NCBI GenBank assembly: GCA_014529385.2
Contig: CM043953.1
Span: 93,253,342-93,317,341, forward strand
Direction of reading: 5' to 3'
DNA from: Adiantum capillus-veneris
Lineage: Eukaryota; Streptophyta; Polypodiopsida; Polypodiales; Pteridaceae
Length of the DNA: 64,000 nt
A program made the position numbers and the translations under genes. Positions 10,901-23,023 of the stretch are shown here, in pieces (within the stretch, counting starts at the first letter, position 1; each line of letters starts with the position of its first letter). The notes beneath the pieces are model-generated. The model did not search any database. It worked only from the letters and a program-made list of their open reading frames with translations, and was not told the origin of the DNA.

Positions 10901-11490
10901 TAGCTACAGCTCCTATACTGGCTATTGTAGATCCTTTGAAACCATTCGTTTTGGAAACGGATGCGAGTGACCGTGCAATTGAATCAGTCCTGTTAAAAGA
11001 CGGACGGCCAATTGCATTTGAAAGCAAGAAGCTTGCAGCAGCTCAGCAGAACTACTCTGCTTATGAGCGCGAACTCTATGCAATAGTGTCTGCCTTAAAC
11101 ACATGGCGGCATTATCTGTATGGTGCTCAGTTTGAGATTGTGTTTGACCATGAAAGCATCAAATGGTTTACACAACAAACAATTTTGAAGGGTTGGAAAG
11201 CCAGGTGGACCGAGATTCTTCAGGAATATGACGCCAAGCTAAGGTATCGTAAAGGTCGATACAATGTGGTGGTTGACGCTCTAAGTCGTATACCGGAGAT
11301 CAATTCTCTCTTGTTCACGGAACTTCGTAGTGAATTTTTGGATTCTCTCAAAGGAAAATATGAGCATGATGAAGCATATTCCAAAGTGTGGAGCCATGTT
11401 CAAATGACGGATCCTTGTCACTCCAATGATGGTAGTGTAACGTTAACCTCCACACCTAGTTCTCCTCTATCAAGTGATGAACTACAATGA
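10901..11490 (+). pseudogene. pol: Ty3-1 RNase H
   Basis: This segment degrades the RNA strand of the RNA-DNA hybrid. It shows LETDASDRAIESVL (first catalytic Asp), PIAFESKKLAAAQQNYSAYERELYAI (given in part; catalytic Glu in YERELYA) and DHESIKWF with the third acidic residue. It ends with the RYRKGRYNVVVDALSR linker typical of Ty3. The segment itself is open for 184 codons. Confidence 0.88.
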
Positions 11491-12357
11491 TGGAAGCATT
11501 TCACCATCGACAATGGGTACCTACTCCATAAGGGGAGAGTTTGTGTACCGACAGATACAAACATTCGGTGCCAAATTCTTTATGAATGTCATGATAGTCC
11601 AAGTGCAGGGCACCCGAGTATTAGAAAAACTTATGCTCTCGTACGACGATAGTTTTACTGGCCAGGTATACATGGATTTGTTCAAGCTTATGTCTTGCAT
11701 TGCCAAAAGTGTCAAGTTAACAAAGTAGAGTGCGTGAAAGTAGGAGGACTCTGACACCCTTTGGAGATTCCCAATGGAAAATGGGGAAGCATCTCTATGG
11801 ACTTTATTGTGGGTTTACCAACCACTGTACGAGGTCATGACTCGGTATGGTTGGCCGTAGACCGGTTGACTAAGCTATGTAAGTTTATTCCAACCAAATC
11901 AACGGTTAAGACACCAGAACTAGCCAAGTTATTTGTGGACAATCTATACAAATTGTATGGTTTGCCAAGTAACATTGTCAGCGACCGTGATCCCAAGTTT
12001 AACAATCACTTTTGGAGAGCTATGTTTAAACGATTGGGTACACAACTGAACCTCAGTACAACCGATCATCTAGAAATAGATGGTCAGACTCAACGAGTTA
12101 ACCAGGTGCTAGAGAATATACTAAGAGCGTACGTTGGCAAAAAACAATCAGACTGGAAAGAATACTTACCTATTCTGGAGTTTGCCTACAACAGTGCTAA
12201 GCATGTCACAATTGGATTTAGTCCTTTCATGCTCATGTATTGGTTTCAACCTAGGTCACAAGTTACGGTGGGGTTGGCAATCAAAAAACTCCAACAGGTT
12301 AAGGATTTTCTCCAAGACCACATGGATATGTTGAAACTCGCTCGTCAAAATGTCTGA
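11491..12357 (+). pseudogene. pol: Ty3-1 integrase zinc finger and catalytic core
   Basis: The zinc finger H-x-GHPSIRKT...CQKCQ is readable in one frame (11500-11730), and a shift is needed to enter the core. The core shows SMDFIVGLP (first Asp) and SDRDPKFNNHFW (second Asp). The DGQTERVN motif reads DGQTQRVN, so the catalytic Glu of the DDE triad is Gln. The core would be inactive even if translated. Confidence 0.87.
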
Positions 12358-12825
12358 CAAGCACAGGATCGGTATAAGAAGTATGCTGATGAGAAACATC
12401 GACAAGTTACATTCGAAGAAGGGGAGGAAGTATTTTTACGTCTGCCAACACCTAAATTATCTCCTCGATATTGTGGGCCATTCAAAATACTCAAGCGAGT
12501 AGGTGATTGTGCCTACAAATTATTGCTACCTTCACATTCTCGTATTCATCCGGTGTTTCATATAAGCTGTTTAGGTAAGCAGTTACATGGGGACGACAAT
12601 GTCATTGACTAACAGATTTTGGTTGATTTCATTGAACCTCCTACCTTGCCACATGAACCTGAACATGTTCTTGATTATCATGAGTTGCGTACACGTCATC
12701 ATGTACATCAACAAGCCTTAATCAAGTGGAAAGACCGACCTGAGGAAGGTGCCACTTGGGAAAACATTAGTGTTCTTAAGAAGAAGTTCCCCACTTTTGT
12801 TTTTGAGGATGAAAACTCTTCTTAA
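12358..12825 (+). pseudogene. pol: Ty3-1 integrase C-terminus and chromodomain
   Basis: A GPF/Y-like segment (YCGPFKILKRVGDCAYKLLLP) leads to HPVFHISCL. After a stop at 12610 a chromodomain-like tail follows (LIKWKDRPEEGATWENI). Chromodomains of this clade steer integration to heterochromatin. The reading ends at TAA 12823-12825, just before the polypurine tract. Confidence 0.85.
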
Positions 12826-12834
12826 GGGGAGTAA

Positions 12835-12970
12835 TGTCAGGACACCGGCACGGTGGGACTAGACAAGGGCAAGGCCAGGCTAGGCAGTGTGGAAAGGGAG
12901 TCCAACTAGGGCAAAGGGCTAGGGGCTATGCTATATAGTGGGTGTTTGGGTGGTGGACTCCTAGGTTCTA
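12835..12970 (+). repeat. Ty3-1 3' LTR fragment with upstream polypurine tract
   Basis: The tract aaggggag (12824-12831) is followed by TGTCAGGACACC, a canonical TG start. Only about 135 bp remain before the next Ty3 fragment. No partner LTR exists in the window to define the full length. Confidence 0.7.
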
Positions 12971-12977
12971 GTTCCCC

Positions 12978-14112
12978 TTGTCTAATAGGAAGCAACCTGG
13001 ATTGATTCAACCTTTGCCAATCCCTAATTCACCATGGGAGAGCATATCCATGGATTTTATCTTTGGATTGCCTAAGTCTATCCATGGGAATACGGGAATA
13101 TGGATGATAGTAGACAGGTTTAACAAACAAGCTCATTTTATACCTATCAAAAATACTATCAAAGCCCATCAAATGGCAACCCTCTTCATATTACAAATCT
13201 TCAAGTACCATGGCTTGCCAATGTCCATAGTGTCGGATAGAGATCTAAAAATTACCAATAATTTTTAGAAGGGTCTCTTTGAGAATTTAGGGACAATACT
13301 AAACTTCTCTTGGGCCTATCACCCGCAAACAGATGGCCAAAGTGAAATAGCTAATCTAACAATTCTTGATATACTAAAAGCCTACGTAACGGAAGTAGAT
13401 CAAAGTTCCAATAGTGGAGTATGTCTACAATAATGATGTACATACCTCCACAGGAAAAGCACCTTTCAAGGTAATTGAGGGAAGGTCCAAAATTCCCCTG
13501 CTACTTAAGGTACACGGAAAGATCTTCGCTGCAGATGAGTATAGTTGAGACCTGCAAGAATCTTTCCAAAAGATTAAGGATGCTATCTCTATCTCACAAC
13601 AAATGCAAAAGGTTGCTGCTCATAAGCACAGAAGAGCCCAAGCCTTTAAATAAAATGATTGGGTCTTGCTTAAATTTCCCAAGGCTCGCTTAAGGCACAC
13701 GATGGGAAAGAATCCTACGGATCACCAAAAGTACTATGCTAAGTTAGCAAAAAGGTACTATGGTCCCTTCCAGATTCTTAGAACAATCAATGAGATGGCC
13801 TATCAACTCAAATTACCTAGTCATTGGCTCATACACAATGCTTTCCATGTGAGCCTACTAAAGCCTTACAAAGGAGAACCACCTCAAGAACCAACTATTG
13901 AAGACCCGCCGAAGATCAAGGACCAAGAGGAGGTGTTGCAGCCTGAGTCCACTCTGTGACATGAAGCCAAGGTATTGAGAGGCGGTAAGATTATCCGACG
14001 GTATCTTATTAAGTTTAAGACCTATCCTTTTGAAGATGCTAGATGGATGCAAGGCATACAATTAAAGGATAACCTAAACCTTGTCGATGCTTACAATGCT
14101 TCCCTAGAGTAA
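12978..14112 (+). pseudogene. pol: Ty3-2a integrase core and chromodomain
   Basis: SMDFIFGLPKS (first Asp), SDRDLKITNNF (second Asp) followed by TAG where Trp is usual, and HPQTDGQSEIAN with the catalytic Glu retained are visible. A frameshifted middle (13400-13660) follows, then [35 protein letters not shown] and, after another stop, a chromodomain-like IRRYLIKFKTYPFEDARWM. It is clearly decayed. Confidence 0.87.
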
Positions 14113-14184
14113 GCAAATGTAAAATTGTTTATAATGAAAAAAGTTTTTGTCTTATAAGACTCTCTTTTTCTTTATTGTGAGAAT

Positions 14185-15267
14185 TAGGCTAGAGTACATT
14201 TAGTTTAATACATTTAAAAACACTTGATAAAAGAACCAATAGAAATTAAGCTCTCTAGAAGACTATTGGATAGTCTCCCAAGGGGTCCAATGAGCATTCA
14301 ACAGCCCAATGGCTTGCCTGATTCCTATTGGCCAGAAGACTAAGGGGTCCAATGAGAGTTTAATTGCATTATTTAAATACCTAAAGATCTCACAAAAAGG
14401 GAAAGGGGTATACATTTCACAAGGCTATCACTTATGCTTCTTAACTATCATTGGCTAAGCTTTGCAGGGTCCAATAGGATGCCAGCATGAGTAAAAAGCA
14501 AGAGGGGTCGACCAAGAAAGAGAGGGGGGCTGATTTTGGCAAGGCATTATCACACACACACTCACACAGTCTCATGTGTGGAGTAAAGAAGACTATTTCC
14601 TTATCAAGCTTCAATGGAAATCTCATCATCTACTCCAAGCTTGTGAGAAGGGAGGCCTAACCAACAACTCTTGGATTTGTGATTCAAATCCAACCAAGAG
14701 CCAAGCTCCAATGCATGCTCATCTCCTCTACCATGCTAATTACTAAGCTATGCTAAGCTATTCTGAGTTGATTATGTCAGGAGACATACTTATTTCTTGT
14801 AAGAATACTCCTTCTTCTTCTCGATCTACTCGCATACCCCGCTAGCTCTCACCATCTTCAAAGGTGTGTGAGGTCTTGCGTCTGAGACCGTGAGGGAATT
14901 GATGTTGTGTTTTATAAGTGTGATCTTGGTGCTTGAAGCTTGCATCTTCATTGCACCAGCAAGTTAGTAAAGGAACATAAAGTACTATATTGTAAAATGT
15001 CTCCCTTGATGGGGGAAACCTATAATACAAAGCCTTTTTGAGGGGGACCAGCTCCATGTAAATCCGGTCCTCAACTTGTTGTCAATAGCTTAATTTATCT
15101 CTTGTTTTGAAGTATTGTTCATGCCTATCTAACTAGGTGTTATGATTTTGTTGCTCTCTCCATCCAAGCACTCTTGCTATGCTCATTAGGAATCTATTCT
15201 TATGAAATGCTCACTATGTCTATGTATTTTCCGCTATACACAAGTTTCTAGACCGTTAAATGTTACA
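14185..15267 (+). repeat. Ty3-2a 3' LTR, 5'-truncated
   Basis: This aligns to the reverse complement of 55540-56620, ending gttaaatgttaca. The left breakpoint is at tttattgtg/agaattagg. It includes a stretch of alternating ccaatgag/ccaatagg words, a feature of both copies. The next 150 bp (15268 on) do not match the other copy. Confidence 0.85.
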
Positions 15268-16187
15268 TTCCCGTTTATTCTCCCACAATAAATGAGAAAA
15301 TTATTTGGGTTGGTTAGATATTAGATTTTATGTGACAGGTCTACTTCCACTTTGGCTAGGGATTTAGATTTTAAGCGGACCATGGTTTTTATATAGAAAG
15401 AGTCAACAACCCTGCAACAAATTGTACATGCACTTTTGATTGGGGAACAAGAAAAGACCAGAGATTAGAAGCACAATGCAAAAATGACTAGCATCTTTGT
15501 CATAGCACCAAAGAGTTCATGCCTTGGCAAACAGAACAATCAAAATCTACTTTTCTCACAAGCTTTCAACGGTCAAACCAAGAAGCAATGAGTTGAATGA
15601 ACTGCAACAAACGATTTGCATCCAAAAAGGCCTAGATGTGACAGGACAAAGATGGGGACCATCATGTAAGCAAGGATCCCACTTACAACGCATTCTCTTT
15701 TGCATTCCTCAGGAGGATAGCAGTGACACCATCGTGACCAGGGGCCACCTCAAATAAAAACGATAATCTCTTGGTCGTACTACACATGTCATTTTTGACG
15801 CCGTATCCTGATACCACCTCCCTACAATGCATTCAACTCGACCCATGTCATACGTCTATCCACAGCACGTCATGTCAGTCTCCGCCTTAATCCCAACGGG
15901 TCTCGTAAGATTCTTAATAATAAGAGCAGCTTGCAAAATTTGAGAGACATATTGCAATACAGTCAAGTTTTGGTTATAAGCATTCTGCTATCAGAATTAT
16001 TATGCATATTCAACTATGTGTTGAGCCTTCTGGCTAAAATCATGGAGAGGTGGTACAAGAATTGATACCTCCACTATGGAATCTTTTAACTTGAATTGGT
16101 AGCTAAAATAGAAATTTCAAAAAAAAATGTTTCATTCGTTAGATCTTGAGCATTTTTGTTCCATATGTATATAGCTCACAAGGTTGT
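15268..16187. other. Unassigned sequence
   Basis: No open frame with recognisable similarity and no LTR or inverted-repeat termini are visible. It may be host DNA or strongly decayed repeat. Confidence 0.4.
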
Positions 16188-16197
16188 CCCCCCCCCC

Positions 16198-16268
<71 letters not shown>

Positions 16269-16273
16269 ACACA
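16188..16273. repeat. Compound microsatellite (C)21(CT)n(CA)n
   Basis: A run of about 21 C (16188-16208) passes into (CT)n to 16228 and (CA)n to 16273. The order CT then CA is the same as at 445, 782 and 26921. Confidence 0.95.
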
Positions 16274-16421
16274 AGTCATACCATGCTTTCAAGAAGGAAA
16301 TTATAAATGTGAACCTTCTCATTAAAAGGATTTTTCTATATAGAAACAAACTATATATCAATCAAATGAAGATGTAGAAGTAGAAATCCATTTTTCCAGA
16401 CATATATGTATACACTGCATT

Positions 16422-16426
<5 letters not shown>

Positions 16427-16476
<50 letters not shown>
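16427..16476. repeat. (GA)n microsatellite
   Basis: About 25 GA units are present. Leu/Ser-repeat frames on the minus strand come from it and are not genes. Confidence 0.95.
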
Positions 16477-16480
<4 letters not shown>

Positions 16481-17483
16481 AGTAAAGGATACAATAGAGT
16501 GCACAGAGATGTGAGAGAATGAAAACAAAGAATCTTTAAATGCTCCATCTAAATGAAACAGACAACCATGTATTAATGCAATGATAAAATCTGGGTATAC
16601 CATAACATCAAAAAGTTTATAACAAAATAACTAGCAGAGCACTGGACCCTGTGTAGGGATCGACCGGTCCACCCATCCACATCCACTCTACTATGGACAG
16701 AGAGAATTTCACTTCATCGGGAGTGAGCTAGAACACCTCCAACCTACCTGAGTCAGACATAAGATGAGGCCGCTTCGCCTCCCTCCATGAACCCTAGCTT
16801 TAAAAGGATCCCAGGTACCAGTAGGTGGTAGGTATCAACACCAACCATACAAGTTTAGGGGCCACGCCTCTTTGATGCCTAGCACCAGGTGTCTAGGCAA
16901 AGCCAAGGCAAAATCCTCGACGCGTTAGCTATGTAGGTCATTCAACCCGCCACGCACTAATCATGTAGATGAGCCTAACAAAAAAGAAGAATACCTAAGC
17001 AACACTCCTGATCCACCAAAGCCCCAGGTCAACGATCCTTTAATCTAAGGCTAAGCGATGTAGGTGATCCTAGTTTTGTAGCGACGCTTCCATGAGAAAC
17101 ATAACACGCGAGTCCAATCACAATAGCACTTTCCATATGCACAAACAATCTTTGCCAAGAAGTTAAACTGTATAGGGGCTTCACCCTTACACCTCTACCA
17201 TAAACCATCTAGATCACTTCATGATCAAATCCCAAAACCGTCAACCATAATCCAACCATTTCACACGGGAGAGCACTCCACCCTGCTCGGGTGAGGCACA
17301 ACCAATGCTGCATAACCACTTTAGAACATAACATGGCTGCAAAAATTTTGGCAGTATTACGACAACATAACCATATCCAGAAAAAAAAACCAACAAGGAA
17401 GAGATCGGCATGGTATTGGAGTAGTGTCATGAAGAAAGCCGTCATCAGGGAAAATATCATTTACTGTTTTTCATTTTAAGAAG
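16477..17483. other. Unassigned sequence
   Basis: This is relatively GC-richer DNA with small direct similarities but no recognisable gene. A 60-80 codon minus-strand frame (17209-17460) has no recognised motif. Confidence 0.35.
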
Positions 17484-18510
17484 TGGTTTTTGGTGGCCTT
17501 CAATTGTGCCAGATGTGCACTACTGGTGCAAGACATTCCATCCGTGCCAAAAAATTGGTGAAAGGAGACTAGTAGCCGAACCACAAGGGGCTATCATAGC
17601 CCAAGATGCGTTTGAAACGTGGGGGTTAGATGCCATCGGACCATTGCCCAAGTTTGCAAGTGGTAAGAAGTACATTGTGGTGGTCATTGATTATCTTACC
17701 AGGTGGGTTGAAGCAAAAGCAGTAAAGGAGGTAAATCCCCATACAGTTGCTGAGTTTGTTTTTGATTGCATATGTTGCCCACTTTGGAATGCCTTGGGTG
17801 CCCACTTTTTATTGGAGTCAATGTTTTAGAAGCAAGTTGGTGTGTGCACTAGTGGAAAAGTTGGGTGTTCAACATAGGTTTTCATCTTCGTACCATCCTC
17901 AGTGAAACGCTTTGGTGGAGAGTGCAAATGGACAGATAGTCAAAATGCTCACAAATTACATATAAAAGCAGGTTGAAGAGTGGGAAGCTAACCTTGATAA
18001 GTGTTTGTGGGCATACAAGACCTCTGACAAAGTGGCTATTACCTTTACTCCTTATGAGTTGGTTTATGGCAAGGAAGCAGTGATGCTTGATCATGTGCAG
18101 CTAGGTGCACTAAAAGATATGTGGCGGATTAATTAGTCACATTAGGATGTTTTGCAGGGATAAGATAACCAGTCTTGAAGCTTTGAAGATGGACCGGGAA
18201 GCGGTAGCAGATTTCTATGTGAAACATTGGGAGAAAAGAGTAGCGAAGTTCAACTAGCACGTGCCAGAGAAGCAAATAGAGAAGGGGGATTTAGTGATCA
18301 AGTATGAAAGCTATTTGGATTTTACCTTCCAAAAGAAGTTTAAGAAGAAGTGGACAGGACCTTATAAAGTCCATCATGTTTTTCCTAATGGTACTTATAT
18401 GCTGATGCGGATGAATGGTCGCCTTCTCAAGAACAGGGCACGAATGGTGTGCACCTTAAACCATATTTTGAGAGGGATTTGGTGCCAGCAATGTATAAGG
18501 TTTTGATAGA
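17484..18510 (+). pseudogene. pol: Ty3 integrase fragment of a non-chromodomain lineage
   Basis: The half zinc finger HYWCKTFHPCQKIG is followed by WGLDAIGPLPKFASGKKYIVVVIDYLTRW (in part), the first core motif. The region of the second Asp is damaged (GAHFLLES where SDRGPHF would be expected) and the frame is lost from about 17800. FTPYELVYGKEAV and later KKWTGPYKVHHVFPNGTY identify the C-terminal part. This is the Tat-like integrase style, unlike Ty3-1 and Ty3-2. Confidence 0.82.
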
Positions 18511-19203
18511 AGCGGTTGGGCAACCAACCTGAATAGGGTTTACACTACCCGTGAATAAGACTTTGTACATATACTAGGTTGTTTGGTTTTCTCACAATTT
18601 TGGATAGTGTTTGCTAGTTTTTGCAATTGATAAAAGAATAAAGATTCTTTTTAGTTGAACATGAATGTTCAACAAGGGGGTTGGGCAATGATGTTGCAGC
18701 CAAAGCATGTCGACCCTACCATAGGACACAGACAGTGATGTGTATGCTTATAGATGCATGGCAGAGAGCTAGAGCAAATGAAAAGAGCTTGTGCAGGTAG
18801 GTGGCAGCGGAGATGTATGCTTTATGTGGTTTTCTAGGCCAAAAAGGCTCCAGATAGGGCTTGGCAGGGTGGCAGGTGAAGAATGTTTGAGACACTAGTT
18901 TTTTTCTTAGATGTAGAGCTTGAACTACTAAAGGAACAAGTCCAAATGGCTCGTCAAACGGAGCTGTAGATTGCAAGATATATGAGTTTGAAGCTGGAGG
19001 TGGTTTCAGATCTAAGGCGGATAGGCCAAGTGATGTTGGGTGGCCTGGGCTAGTTTGGAGCTATGGGGTGTGTAACGCTTGATTTATGGATCATGTCAAT
19101 CTTTTCAGATCGGCAATACGAGTCCTGGATGCCAAGATATGGACAGTTGAAGTTTTGCTTGGGGCCAGGCTTGTTGAGCCGGGTTGGCCGCCTCAGTAGA
19201 TGT
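18511..19203. other. 3' non-coding region of the Ty3 fragment with a possible polypurine tract
   Basis: A purine run aacaaggggg (about 18671-18680) followed by ttgggcaatgatg could mark a polypurine tract and LTR start, but no partner LTR was found. The remainder up to 19203 has no recognised gene. Confidence 0.35.
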
Positions 19204-21251
19204 ACAAGACATGCATGCCATGGGCCCACGGTTCGGGCCGAGCGTGCTTAGCCGCTTGAAGGAAACCTTTAGTAGATCCACTCGCTCCGAACATGGAGCT
19301 AACGATGTAAATGAGGGGGAGGAGATCCCATAAATTGTACCAGTAAACATGGTAGGTGTAGCGCATATAACCTCTGATGATAAAAGAGAGGTAAACCTAC
19401 CTATGAGTGAAACTGATGATACCTCTGGGATTCTGACCAACACACCTCAGAAAGAAAATCTCAGGGAGAGATTGATTCAAGGCTAGAGGAAATGGCCTAT
19501 GAATCAAGTCAAGAAGCTAAAACACTGAAGGCCTAGTACAACAGCCTATGGTGATTTATCCAAGAGTGAAGAGGGTACGAGCGAAGACATATCAAGAGGG
19601 TTTGATTTAAACATAACCCAAAATTGCAACCTCAGCAAGAAAAGAAGATCATACAAGAGACAACAATATCCAGCAAATATGAGAGTCACAATAAACGAAG
19701 AAAGATCTACCGCAAAGGCCAACCTTGAGTACACATGCATTCCACGTTGAAACTGACGAGGATTGGTTGGACAGTGACACACCTCTACGATACCCTATTG
19801 ACCTAAACATCACTTATGGAAAAGTGCTATATAACGTCTTATTGGACGCGGGTGCTAAGTATAATCTGTTGTCATATGGGATGTGGTGTCAATTGGGAAA
19901 GCCACCTCTATCTGAGAGTATTATCCAAGTCAAAGGGTGTCAACAAGGAAAAAACTACGATTTTTGGAATCTAGCACAATTTTGTCAGTTATGACAATGG
20001 GGTTGTAGCTCAAGACTTTTTGGTCATGCCTGCTGGAACTATGGAGGGTAATATAAACCTAGGATGCACGTGGATGATAGCCCCCAAATGCACTATTGAT
20101 TGGGGGACTGGGGGTGTCACAACGTAGAAACCGACTCTTAGCCCTATCACTCAAGCCATAGTCCCTGAGATATTGCCTCTTAAGGAAATAAAACCCAAAA
20201 CATTGCAAGTCCAAGAGGTTGAACCATATGTCCCCATAGCCCAACTTTCTAGAGCTTCAATTGATGTAGTTGAAATAAAGCTTGAGACACACAAGAACCA
20301 TCCCAATATAAAAAAGAAAACATACAAGTGGGTCCCTAAAGCTTCTTTAGCGATCATAGCTAGTACTAAAAGACTGGAGCCCTGTAAGAGACGTCCAACT
20401 CGCCCCAAGAAATGTAAAGAAACGTTACAGTGGATTCCTAAATGACTATTGGAAGCCCAAGTCTACTATCAAGGAAATGATCAAATATGAGTGTCAAAAC
20501 GTAAATTGTGTTCTTATCTGTCATTTGATCCATGTGAGCCCAATCATGTAGCTCCAAAACAAATTGACAATCGTGGAAACAAAAAAATCATAGAATGCTA
20601 CACAACCGGTCCAGAGATAGATTGGGTACCGAAGAGAGAACAATTTGTTCCACCTAGCTCAGGAACAGGGAAGTCAAATGAAGCTTCTTGTTGTTCATGT
20701 AGTTCCTATACGGAAATAGAAGCTTTGACACAACCTCCACCTACCATTGTACATATCCATACAAACAAGGAAGAATTTGCACCTCCCTTTGTAAGTTCAC
20801 CACCTACAACAACATTGAAAATAAAATCATGGGAGAGTAGCTTACCACCCTCGAAACTACATGAAATGCCTAGGGTGGACAAAAAAGTCTTCACCCATAA
20901 CAACTTGGAACAATTGGTTTCAATAAGGTGATGGCATCATTCCAAAAAGTATGATCTACCCAAGGAAGGGGGGAGTGTTTGCTGACATTCATCATTCACT
21001 CACTTCCCTCTCAACCTTCCTCCCTGACCTCTCAATGCCCAATCTTAGGGAACGTATATATATAGCCTTATACTCACAAAAGACAAAATTAAAAAAGCAA
21101 AAGAGCAACAGCCCCCAAACAAAAATCTGGAAACCTACAAGTTCTATACATAGCACAAAATCATAAAACACATTATGCACAAGGACATGACCTTTTGACA
21201 CGACCCTTGTAATATTTTCACACTAACCATCATCTATCTGTGTGTATAGAT
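19204..21251 (+). pseudogene. gag-pro: E': gag C-terminus and aspartic protease of a gag-protease-only Ty3 element
   Basis: This begins abruptly in caagacatgcatgcc and aligns along its length with the reverse complement of 23637-25705. It holds an acidic gag C-terminal region, HAFHVETDEDWLD, then the protease active site LLDAGAKYN (D-A-G-A) and a flap-like KGCQQGK segment, followed by WVPK/WIPK motifs (YKWVPKAS, LQWIPK, DWVPKREQF). Several stops and shifts occur between 19.99 and 20.49 kb. No reverse transcriptase follows; 3' non-coding DNA and a polypurine tract come next, so the parent element carried no pol. Confidence 0.75.
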
Positions 21252-22683
21252 ATGTCTAGTATGCTACATTCATCCACTCCTGTCTGTGGTGAGAGGTACC
21301 CTTGTTACTTTTCACAACTGTTTCACATGGTCTTTCTGGTGCTTGCCTGTGAATGGGATTTGGTAAGTACGCTAGCATGTGATAGGAATTTCGAGGAGTT
21401 AGAATGGCTGCTATGTCTAGTGACCACGACTAATCCATAATTAGTAGAGAGCGTCTCTCCCATTGCACAAGACTAACCTCTTGACCAAGATGACTATAGG
21501 TGTCTAGTGACCTTCTTAGTAAACATTGGTGTCCCTAATGATGAAGATAGTTTACATGATTACAAGGATGGCACATATGGTCTCACAAATGATGACTTTG
21601 TTTTTCTCAATGACAAGGATAGGGGTTTAACCTTAAGGTTTCCCCCCAATCTCTACAATATCCTATTCCCTTGACTCTCTAGGGGGAGTGCAAATAATTA
21701 GGTTAGGGTTCCTTATGTTGTTTAATTGTGTTCAATAAGGTTTGGTGCCTATTCCCACTGATGTGCCTCATAGAGGTATTCTTGTGTTTCATAGTGTGTA
21801 CAAGAATGTGTTGATGTTGTTAGGATTTGGACCTTCATGGAATCTTTCTCTTGTTCACTCTTCAAATCAAGTGCGATCATCAACACAAACATGTGTTTTT
21901 TATCCATTAGCATTACCCCTTATCTTTTCTGCATCCATGTTTGTCTACTTTAATTGTGATTGGTAGCATAATATTCATTGCATTTGCTTAGTACCAAACA
22001 TATGTAATTTTTTGTCATAATCACTTGTCTAGGTTTAAAAATCAAGCAGTTTGACTAAGCTAGTTTGACCAAGATAGGCGTTAGAGATCTTCTCTTAATA
22101 CCATGGGAATGCCTTCCTAATAATAAATGGCTACTTAGGTTCTTAATCTAATTTAAGCAGCATTGTGTGCAATGTACTAGGGCTTTCTAGTGGGATTAGT
22201 CCCTATTGACCTTTAGCTTAAGTATTATAAAGGGAGTTTACTAGTGTGATGAACCTGGGGAGGATAACAGTGTTGTATGACCCCCCAAAGTTACAAAATA
22301 AAAATGCTAGAAACAAACAAACAAATAAATCAAAGTGCCACAATGTAAAATCTTAAGCGGGACGAAAATCTCAGCTTGATTTGGTACTTCACTTACATGT
22401 ATCACCTATGGTACTAGAGCCCTAGAGGTTCCCAGTGTGGGCGCTTTTCCTGAAAAGAAAACAACCCAAGGCATACAAAATAAGCACACACATCAAAATC
22501 TCACTATGAAAATACTTTGGGGGGTCAAAGAAAAGGAAATAAGTCAGGTGATGATTTCATGAGCAATTCCTTTTATCGTAGCTTACTATACAAGGTTTTC
22601 TAGGTATAGCCTATAGTCAGGCCTTGGACATGAAATACTTGGCTCTCGCAATTAAACAGCTTAATTGACATGAGAAAATTGAG
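21252..22683 (+). other. 3' non-coding region of element E'
   Basis: 1.4 kb without recognised coding sequence lies between the protease-tail ORF and the polypurine tract. Long 3' non-coding regions after gag-pro are also seen in G3 (36829-38552). Confidence 0.4.
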
Positions 22684-22929
22684 AAGCTTGCCCATGGTAT
22701 TAATGGTTGCTCTCTAGTGCCTTTCGACCGTTAAATTAGCGACCCCAGACTTGTTTAGTTTTTGACTTTCACAGCTGTTTATGTGTTTGATTATATTACA
22801 ATTTAGTGTTTGTTACTGACAAATGGTTTAAAATTTTGCTACCAATCAATTTTTTTGTCTACAACTGCATATGCTTTTTAATTGTATATAAGAATACAGT
22901 TACTGTGACACTTTTGTTTGATTTTGCAG
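22684..22929 (+). repeat. Direct repeat A
   Basis: About 246 bp beginning near agcttgcccatggtattaat and ending cttttgtttgattttgcag. It recurs at 23390-23636 about 707 bp downstream with roughly 85-90% visible identity. Both copies end in a pyrimidine-rich stretch plus CAG, like a splice acceptor. Confidence 0.8.
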
Positions 22930-23023
22930 TGATTGAAGAAGGCTAAGAACATTCATCTCAAATGCTCTTCCACCTCGACAACGAACTTCAACTCAATAGA
23001 TTCCAAGGATGGAATCTACATCA

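Larger units (their letters stand above)
9656..12970 (+). mobile_element. Ty3-1: truncated chromodomain-type Ty3 (gypsy) element
   Basis: The order protease end, reverse transcriptase, RNase H, integrase, chromodomain, polypurine tract and LTR start is the Ty3/gypsy order. The 5' LTR, gag and most of the protease are absent. The 3' LTR is cut after about 135 bp by another Ty3 fragment. Several stops, a frameshift in the integrase zinc finger and an internal deletion in the reverse transcriptase make it non-functional. Confidence 0.88.
12971..15267 (+). mobile_element. Ty3-2a: 3' half of a second chromodomain Ty3 element
   Basis: It comprises integrase, chromodomain, 3' region and an LTR ending TTACA at 15267. 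It is the inverted relative of the copy at 55540-57713. Comparison shows that about 790 bp (3' untranslated region and first part of the LTR) are missing here. Confidence 0.85.

Noticed and set aside
15268-17483. Remaining Ty1-C sequence beyond the element E insertion
   Set aside because: No copia reverse transcriptase motifs were found on the minus strand in this interval, so Ty1-C is treated as truncated at 27675.
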